From CALJIC01 sp039805565 (GTDB lineage Bacteria; Chloroflexota; Chloroflexia; Chloroflexales; Roseiflexaceae): DNA of 10,921 nt. The DNA lies in assembly GCA_039805565.1 (NCBI GenBank), contig JBDLTZ010000121.1:1-10921 (forward strand). The letters are read 5' to 3'. Below, piece after piece: positions 6,183 through 10,921 of the stretch. The notes below the pieces were generated by a model, which was given only the letters and a program-made list of their open reading frames with translations, ran no database searches and had not been told where the DNA came from. How positions within the stretch are numbered: the first letter of the stretch is position 1; every line of letters starts with the position of its first letter. Both the position numbers and the translations under genes were made by a program.

Positions 6183-7020
6183 CAAGCTCCGCGAGAGCGG
6201 CGGCGAGGTGGGCGCGCGAGCTGGTGAGGGCGACATCGGTGTCGCGGCCGAACCCGCCCGACTTGGGGATGCCGCCGATCTCCAGGATGGCCGGGCCGCG
6301 GTAGTCGCCGGCGACTAGTGCCGCAAAGTAGGCGCGGAAGTCGATCGAGCCGAGCCCGAGCGGTAGGTGGTAGTTGACCTCCGGCAGCGGTGTGTCGGAG
6401 ACGTGCAGCAGGCTCATCCGCGGCGTGAACGCCAGGAAGTCGTCAAGCTGGTCCGGCGGAGTGTGGTTGAGGTCCCACACGAATCCGAGCCCCGGCGTCG
6501 CGTCGAGCGCCGCTGCGCAGGCCTCCGGTGTGGCGAACAGCGGGATGTCCGGCTCGTTGTGCTCGAGCCCGAACTGGAAGCCGGCGCGCGCCGCGATTTC
6601 AACCGCCGCCGCGAGCTGCGGCACTACGTCCGTCTCCACCGCGCGCAGCTGTGACGCCTCCATGCGCTCAGCCGGGGCCAGGTGCCAGTGCACCCGCTCG
6701 CAGCCTAGCCCGCGGATCGCCGGCAGGTTGGCGCGCAGCATATCGAGCGGGGTCGAGCCCTCCTGGGTGAGCCCGTTGGCGTGTACTCGCACCACGATCT
6801 CCATCACCGGTGTGATCCCCGCCTCGCTGAGCGCCTCGCCCACAAGCTCGGGCGCCTCGCCCAGGTGGCTCTCGTCGACGCCGTGCTCCCGTCCGTGGAA
6901 CTGCACGCAGCGGAAGCCGGCCACACGGGCAAACTCCACCTCCTGGCGCGCCGGCCGCCAGTTGGAGGGGAAGAGCCGGGCATTCGTGCCAATCACGATC
7001 CTGTTCAGTGCGCTGGTCAT
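6175..7020 (-). CDS. Sugar phosphate isomerase/epimerase-like TIM-barrel protein (AP endonuclease 2 / xylose isomerase-like fold)
   Basis: A 281-residue protein of the xylose isomerase-like TIM-barrel superfamily (PF01261), a group of soluble metal-dependent enzymes including sugar epimerases, isomerases and endonuclease IV. Barrel strands carrying likely metal or substrate ligands are visible: FGLEHNEPD (150-158, Glu153), GFVWDLNHTP (179-188, Asp183 and His186), LLHVSDTPLP (204-213, His206) and AILEIGG (244-250, Glu247). Length is normal for the single-domain sugar branch. The precise substrate cannot be told from sequence alone. Endonuclease IV is unlikely, since the protein lacks that family's extra histidines as far as I can see. 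AGGAG is placed 8 bases before ATG 7020, supporting the start. It follows the GT4/GIY-YIG operon on the same strand after 141 bp of repeat-like DNA, so it could be read from the same transcript or from its own promoter. The stop codon lies in a repeat. Confidence 0.82.
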   Translation of the reverse strand: MTSALNRIVIGTNARLFPSNWRPARQEVEFARVAGFRCVQFHGREHGVDESHLGEAPELVGEALSEAGITPVMEIVVRVHANGLTQEGSTPLDMLRANLPAIRGLGCERVHWHLAPAERMEASQLRAVETDVVPQLAAAVEIAARAGFQFGLEHNEPDIPLFATPEACAAALDATPGLGFVWDLNHTPPDQLDDFLAFTPRMSLLHVSDTPLPEVNYHLPLGLGSIDFRAYFAALVAGDYRGPAILEIGGIPKSGGFGRDTDVALTSSRAHLAAALAELGS

Positions 7021-7036
7021 CTGTCGCTCCTACCCT

Positions 7037-7152
7037 GTTCAGCGCCTCAACATACTCAGCTGCGTCACCTACGTCTCAAGACTCATTACTTGGCACTCAA
7101 CGTTCAGTGCCTCAGCGTGCTCGGCTGCGTCACTCACGTCACAAGACGCAAG
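7037..7152. repeat. Imperfect direct repeat (about 52 bp, two copies, 65-bp period)
   Basis: Bases 7037-7088 and 7102-7152 align with roughly 80% identity; shared cores are GTTCAG-GCCTCA and GGCTGCGTCAC/AGCTGCGTCAC, then CAAGAC. It occupies nearly the whole gap between the isomerase and GT4 genes and contains ACTCA/GCACTC words like the heptad patches elsewhere. I see no gene here. Confidence 0.6.
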
Positions 7153-7161
7153 ACCCGGCCC

Positions 7162-8343
7162 TTAGCCAAGCACTGCCGCGACGGTTCTGCGCGCGACCTC
7201 GTCCCAGCGGCACCGCTCCAGCACGTAGGCTCGCCCGCGCGCCCCGAGCTCGCGCCGCAGCACGGCGTCCCCGAGCAGCAAGTCCAGCGCGGCCGCGAAC
7301 TCCGCGAAGCCGTCGAAGCTCAGGCCGCCCCCGCTCTCCTCGGCCGCCTGCTGCGTCACCGCGCAGCTCGCATTCACGAGCGCGGGGGTGCCCTGGAGCC
7401 AGGCCTCCATCAGCACGATCGAGAAGCTCTCATACGTGGAGGGGTTGACGAACAGGTCGGCTGCGGCATAGGCATCGTGGCGCTCCTGGGGCGGCACATC
7501 CCCCAGGTCCCGCACGATCGCCCCGAGCCCCGGCGTCACTGCCATCGCGTCGCGCCCCGTGCGAACGAGGGTCATAGGCGTGCCGCGCCTGGCCCAGTAC
7601 TCGCGCAGGTAGGCCAGCAGCAGCGGCACATTCTTGCCGGGCGCGTCGCGGCCGGCATACATCAGCAGCGGCCCGCGGATGCCGTGCCGCTCGCGGAACG
7701 CCGCGCCGTCGCCCCGCGGCGTCAGGTCGATCCCCTCGCCGGCCACCACCAGCCGGTCGGGGGGCAGATCGTACAGCTGCCGCGCGAGCTCGGCCTCGCC
7801 GCGGCTGTTCGCCAGCACGCGCCGGGCGCGCCGGAACATCCAGCGGAACGTCTCGTGGCGGGCGTACGGCTCGTCGTGCAGGCAGGGCAGCAGGTGCGCC
7901 CGCTCCCCGGCCAGCAGCGCGCCCCAGAACGTGGTGGGGAAGGGGTAGGGCACGAAGAGGAAGCGCCGGCCATCCCCCTCCGAGGCCACCGCCTCCAGCA
8001 GCGCGTCGCTCGAGGCCAGCCAGCCGAGCTGGAGCTGCTCGGTGTAGGGGAACGCGGGCAGCTGCGGCAGCGAGCCGAGCCGGCGCTGCACCGGGGGCGG
8101 GATGCGTGGCGCATAGGTGGGCGGTGTGATCGGGAAGCGCCGCACCGGCACACCGTCCACCTCATCCGGGCCCACGGGGTAGTGCGGCTCAGGCGCGGCG
8201 AACGAGTCCCGCCCATCGGTCGCCCAGACTTCGACGGGCGCGCCAATCTCACGCACCGCACGGGCCAGCTGCCGCGCCTGGGTCTCGGCGCCGCCCGCCG
8301 TATCCCTCCCGAACCAGGGGACCACAATCGTGAGGGTATCCAC
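7162..8343 (-). CDS. GT4-family glycosyltransferase (GT-B fold), second copy type
   Basis: A 393-residue family 4 glycosyltransferase, cytosolic or membrane-associated, transferring sugar from an activated donor. The N-terminal domain opens with LTIVVPWFG (4-12) and GGAETQARQLA (17-27). The donor domain shows AGEGIDLTPRG (201-211), LMYAGRDAPGKN (227-238), DVPPQERHDAYAAADLFVNP (282-301) and YESFSIVLMEAW (304-315). E305 and E313 form an intact E-x7-E motif, unlike the other GT4 here. GTG 8343 overlaps the TAG of the upstream gene by one base (TAGTG), a common coupling arrangement, and was preferred; TTG 8352 is an in-frame alternative adding three residues. It is not closely similar to the GT4 at 2692-3735, so it is an independent family member. 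Its place as third gene of a coupled operon suggests one step in a surface glycan pathway; acceptor unknown. Confidence 0.88.
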   Translation of the reverse strand: MDTLTIVVPWFGRDTAGGAETQARQLARAVREIGAPVEVWATDGRDSFAAPEPHYPVGPDEVDGVPVRRFPITPPTYAPRIPPPVQRRLGSLPQLPAFPYTEQLQLGWLASSDALLEAVASEGDGRRFLFVPYPFPTTFWGALLAGERAHLLPCLHDEPYARHETFRWMFRRARRVLANSRGEAELARQLYDLPPDRLVVAGEGIDLTPRGDGAAFRERHGIRGPLLMYAGRDAPGKNVPLLLAYLREYWARRGTPMTLVRTGRDAMAVTPGLGAIVRDLGDVPPQERHDAYAAADLFVNPSTYESFSIVLMEAWLQGTPALVNASCAVTQQAAEESGGGLSFDGFAEFAAALDLLLGDAVLRRELGARGRAYVLERCRWDEVARRTVAAVLG

Positions 8344-9155
8344 TACTGCCAACCGTCCCCGCGGGCGACCCGCCCCGCACGCAGGCCGGCCACCTGCGCA
8401 CGTCGCTCAGCGTCCATCCGAACCAGCGCGCCGAGGGCGTCGGACATGGCGCCGTTCGCTGCGTTCTGCTGCTCGACAATCGGGTTGATGTACCAGCGCA
8501 GGTACTGCCGGACAACGCGCTTCGTGAAGCTGGCCGCGCGCTCGAGCGGCGTCCCGGCCGGGAGCTCCCAGTGGGCGCTCACGGACTGCCGCCCGGCCAG
8601 CGAGGTGAGCACCGCGCGCAGCTCCAGGTCCGGGAACTGCGCCGGTGGCTCCGCGGCCGCACGCTCGTGGACGATCACCTGCGCCTCTCGCGCCGTGGTC
8701 GGCCGCAGGGTGTCAGTAGCTGGGCCCTGGTCGTCGGCTGTCGGCGGCCGCTGGCCGGTGATCCCTCCGTCGCCGGCGTCTGGGCCGCCTCTCCCCGCCG
8801 CGACCTGCTCCGCCAGGTCCAGCGACGCGTCGGCCAGGAGCCGCATCGCGCGCGCTACCGCGTCGTTGTAGGCGTTCTGCTGCGCGACGATCGGGTTGAT
8901 GTACCAGCGCAGCGCGCGCCGCACGACTTTGTTCACCATGTTGATCAGTCGCTCGGGCAGCGAGCGCGCCGTGAGGGGCCAGTGGGCGCTCACCACGCGG
9001 TGCAGCTCGATCTCGTCCAGGGCGCGGCGGACATCCCGCTCGAGCGGGCCCTGCTCGGCCACGCCGCGTGCCAGACGCCGGGCGCGCACCTCTGCGCGCA
9101 GCTGCTCGAGGATCTCGCCCACTGGGGGCGCCGTGTCGGTGTGGTTCTCACTCAT
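8343..9155 (-). CDS. Uncharacterised protein with duplicated RWYINPIV-QQN domain
   Basis: A 270-residue protein built from two copies of one module. Copy 1 (about 54-106) and copy 2 (about 192-244) both run VSAHW, a variable stretch, VVR, LRWYINPIV, QQNA and an alpha-helical tail. They are joined by a Pro/Gly/Ala-rich, probably disordered linker (107-178). There is no signal peptide and no clear membrane helix; the repeated part looks amphipathic and helical. I recall the RWYINPIV-QQN wording from Chloroflexota and cyanobacterial proteins of glycan clusters, sometimes next to or fused with glycosyl- or methyltransferases, but I cannot name a function. ATG 9155 overlaps the TGA of the upstream GIY-YIG gene by four bases, and its TAG overlaps the GTG of the GT4 gene, so all three are probably translationally coupled. 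An adaptor or scaffold role for a glycan enzyme is an inference. Confidence 0.8.
   Translation of the reverse strand: MSENHTDTAPPVGEILEQLRAEVRARRLARGVAEQGPLERDVRRALDEIELHRVVSAHWPLTARSLPERLINMVNKVVRRALRWYINPIVAQQNAYNDAVARAMRLLADASLDLAEQVAAGRGGPDAGDGGITGQRPPTADDQGPATDTLRPTTAREAQVIVHERAAAEPPAQFPDLELRAVLTSLAGRQSVSAHWELPAGTPLERAASFTKRVVRQYLRWYINPIVEQQNAANGAMSDALGALVRMDAERRAQVAGLRAGRVARGDGWQ
8461..8501 (-). repeat. Intragenic direct repeat, copy B (codes for RWYINPIV-QQN)
   Basis: This 41-bp stretch matches 8872-8912 with only two differences by eye. It encodes the conserved core of the second module. The 411-bp offset is exactly 137 codons, so both copies are in the same frame. Confidence 0.75.
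8872..8912 (-). repeat. Intragenic direct repeat, copy A (codes for RWYINPIV-QQN)
   Basis: Partner of 8461-8501, encoding the core of the first module. Identity at DNA level is far higher here than in the flanking parts of the two modules. Confidence 0.75.
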
Positions 9156-9640
9156 ACAGGTTGCGGCTCTGCCTCGTCGTAGGTGTGGATCTCGATCGTC
9201 AGCTGGCCGCCGTACTGCTCACCGGACTCTGCCCCGGCCATTATGGCGCTGGTGAGCGCGCGTGTCGGGGGGCGGCGCGGGGAGTAGAACAGGTGGCTGC
9301 TGCTTGGGGCGTCGCCCGCGCCGAAGCGCGGCACCGGCACCGTTAGCTCAGGCGCGGCAGCCAGGGCGCTGGCCAGCACGCGTTCCAGCCGGATGGAGCT
9401 GGCGATCGACCACGTCTCGACCAGGTGGGAGTGCTCGCGGAGGTAGTCGACGTGCCAGTGGGGGTGGGGCTTGGTGCGCTGCTGATGGTACGCAAGCCGG
9501 GCGCGCAGCCCGCCGGACCCGAAGGCACTGCCGATGTACAGGTAGTAGCCGGCCGCAAAGCGAAAGTGTCCCAGCCGGCCCACGCGCAGGTCAGCGATAG
9601 CGCTCGGGAGGTGGAGAATCAGAAGGTACGTTCCCTTCAA
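9152..9640 (-). CDS. GIY-YIG domain protein of the DUF123 type
   Basis: A 162-residue protein matching the DUF123 branch (PF01986) of the GIY-YIG fold: KGTYLLILHLP (2-12), RVGRLGHFRFAAGYYLYIGS (19-38, where GYY-YIG is the motif), GGLRARLAYH (43-52, with Arg46/Arg48), HPHWHVDYL (59-67) and SIRLERVLA (82-90, whose Glu86 is the expected metal-binding Glu). Characterised GIY-YIG proteins are nucleases, but no substrate is known to me for this branch. DUF123 proteins usually end with a Cys-containing segment before SHLFYF; here it reads FGAGDAPSSSHLFYSPR (106-122) with no Cys, followed by an extra tail of about 40 residues. The start is TTG 9640, with AGAGG about 10 bases upstream; no in-frame ATG or GTG is present upstream as far as the promoter. 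It leads the operon with the duplicated-domain and GT4 genes. Confidence 0.82.
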   Translation of the reverse strand: MKGTYLLILHLPSAIADLRVGRLGHFRFAAGYYLYIGSAFGSGGLRARLAYHQQRTKPHPHWHVDYLREHSHLVETWSIASSIRLERVLASALAAAPELTVPVPRFGAGDAPSSSHLFYSPRRPPTRALTSAIMAGAESGEQYGGQLTIEIHTYDEAEPQPV

Positions 9641-9692
9641 CGCCGGTACACCTCTCTTGGGGATGGCAGCATCTGTGAACCAGGCAGCACGC

Positions 9693-9704
9693 CCATTATA
9701 GCAC
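9693..9704 (-). promoter_or_regulatory. Extended -10 promoter of the GIY-YIG operon (left arm of a 12-bp inverted repeat)
   Basis: On the minus strand 9703-9695 reads TGC-TATAAT, a consensus extended -10, about 54 bases before the TTG start. No good -35 is seen, which extended -10 promoters can lack. It is the exact reverse complement of 9728-9739. Confidence 0.65.
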
Positions 9705-9727
9705 GCGTCGCGGCGCCCAACACACGA

Positions 9728-9739
9728 GTGCTATAATGG
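9728..9739 (+). promoter_or_regulatory. Extended -10 promoter of purD (right arm of a 12-bp inverted repeat)
   Basis: GTGCTATAATGG contains TGC-TATAAT (9729-9737), a consensus extended -10, giving a leader of roughly 57 bases before purD. The perfect 12-bp inverted repeat with 9693-9704 (23-bp spacer) means both divergent promoters have identical cores; a shared operator is possible but not shown. Confidence 0.65.
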
Positions 9740-9768
9740 CGCCCTGCCGTACGGCTTGTTTTGTGTAT

Positions 9769-9782
9769 GGGGCTTCGGCCCT
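9769..9782 (+). promoter_or_regulatory. UUCG-capped hairpin in the purD leader
   Basis: GGGC-TTCG-GCCC (9770-9781), extended by a G-T pair, is a very stable tetraloop hairpin 18 bases before the ATG. Just upstream lies a 10-bp palindrome GCCGTACGGC (9746-9755). There is no T tract after it and no resemblance to a purine riboswitch, so at most it modulates translation or mRNA stability. Confidence 0.35.
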
Positions 9783-9787
9783 CCATC

Positions 9788-9793
9788 AGAGGA
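9788..9793 (+). promoter_or_regulatory. Ribosome binding site of purD
   Basis: AGAGGA ends 7 bases before ATG 9801 and supports that start. Confidence 0.6.
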
Positions 9794-9800
9794 AGACACC

Positions 9801-10921
<1,121 letters not shown>

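Noticed and set aside
7037..7152. CRISPR-like array
   Set aside because: Only two imperfect units, no constant repeat with unique spacers, and no cas genes nearby.
6781..8871. Long plus-strand open frame (696 codons)
   Set aside because: It is antisense to the isomerase, GT4 and duplicated-domain genes, which have clear motifs and coupled starts; the peptide is low in complexity and crosses intergenic repeats.
9741..9800. Purine riboswitch upstream of purD
   Set aside because: The leader is too short and lacks the three-way-junction pattern and conserved loops.

Overview
The window is GC-rich, tightly packed bacterial chromosome. It most resembles a filamentous Chloroflexota (Chloroflexia/Roseiflexaceae-like) genome. 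The pointers are the style of the phosphofructokinases, a GT39/PMT-like membrane glycosyltransferase with an extracytoplasmic tail, a 'RWYINPIV-QQN' domain protein, and GC-rich palindromes and AGCACTC-type heptad repeats between genes. This placement is from memory of family style, not from a search.

Layout: (i) 1-2577, plus strand: the 3' end of a 6-phosphofructokinase gene, a class I tagatose/fructose-bisphosphate aldolase (LacD type) and a second, different phosphofructokinase. Two consecutive steps of upper glycolysis or the tagatose pathway are thus encoded side by side. Two GC hairpins separate the aldolase from the second kinase. (ii) 2578-2704: a heptad-repeat patch between converging genes. 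(iii) 2692-5808: a minus-strand GT4 glycosyltransferase and a plus-strand GT39-like polytopic glycosyltransferase, divergent around one AT-rich promoter element. (iv) 5809-6174: remains of a PAS / histidine kinase / receiver hybrid sensor gene, scattered over three frames. (v) 9640-6175, minus strand: a DUF123-type GIY-YIG protein, a protein with an internal duplication, and a second GT4 glycosyltransferase, joined by 4-bp and 1-bp stop/start overlaps. A TIM-barrel sugar isomerase/epimerase-like gene follows after 141 bp of repeat-like DNA. (vi) 9693-9739: a 12-bp inverted repeat whose arms are two divergent extended -10 promoters, one for the GIY-YIG operon and one for purD. (vii) 9801-end, plus strand: purD, cut off by the window edge.

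The functional themes are central sugar metabolism and purine synthesis, with surface-glycan assembly between them. The most unusual coding unit is the coupled GIY-YIG / duplicated-domain / GT4 operon. The non-coding DNA is also rich: heptad repeats that supply stop codons, palindromic promoters, repeat-like insertions kept in frame inside a membrane protein, and a gene remnant. I found no CRISPR array, transposase, rRNA or tRNA.
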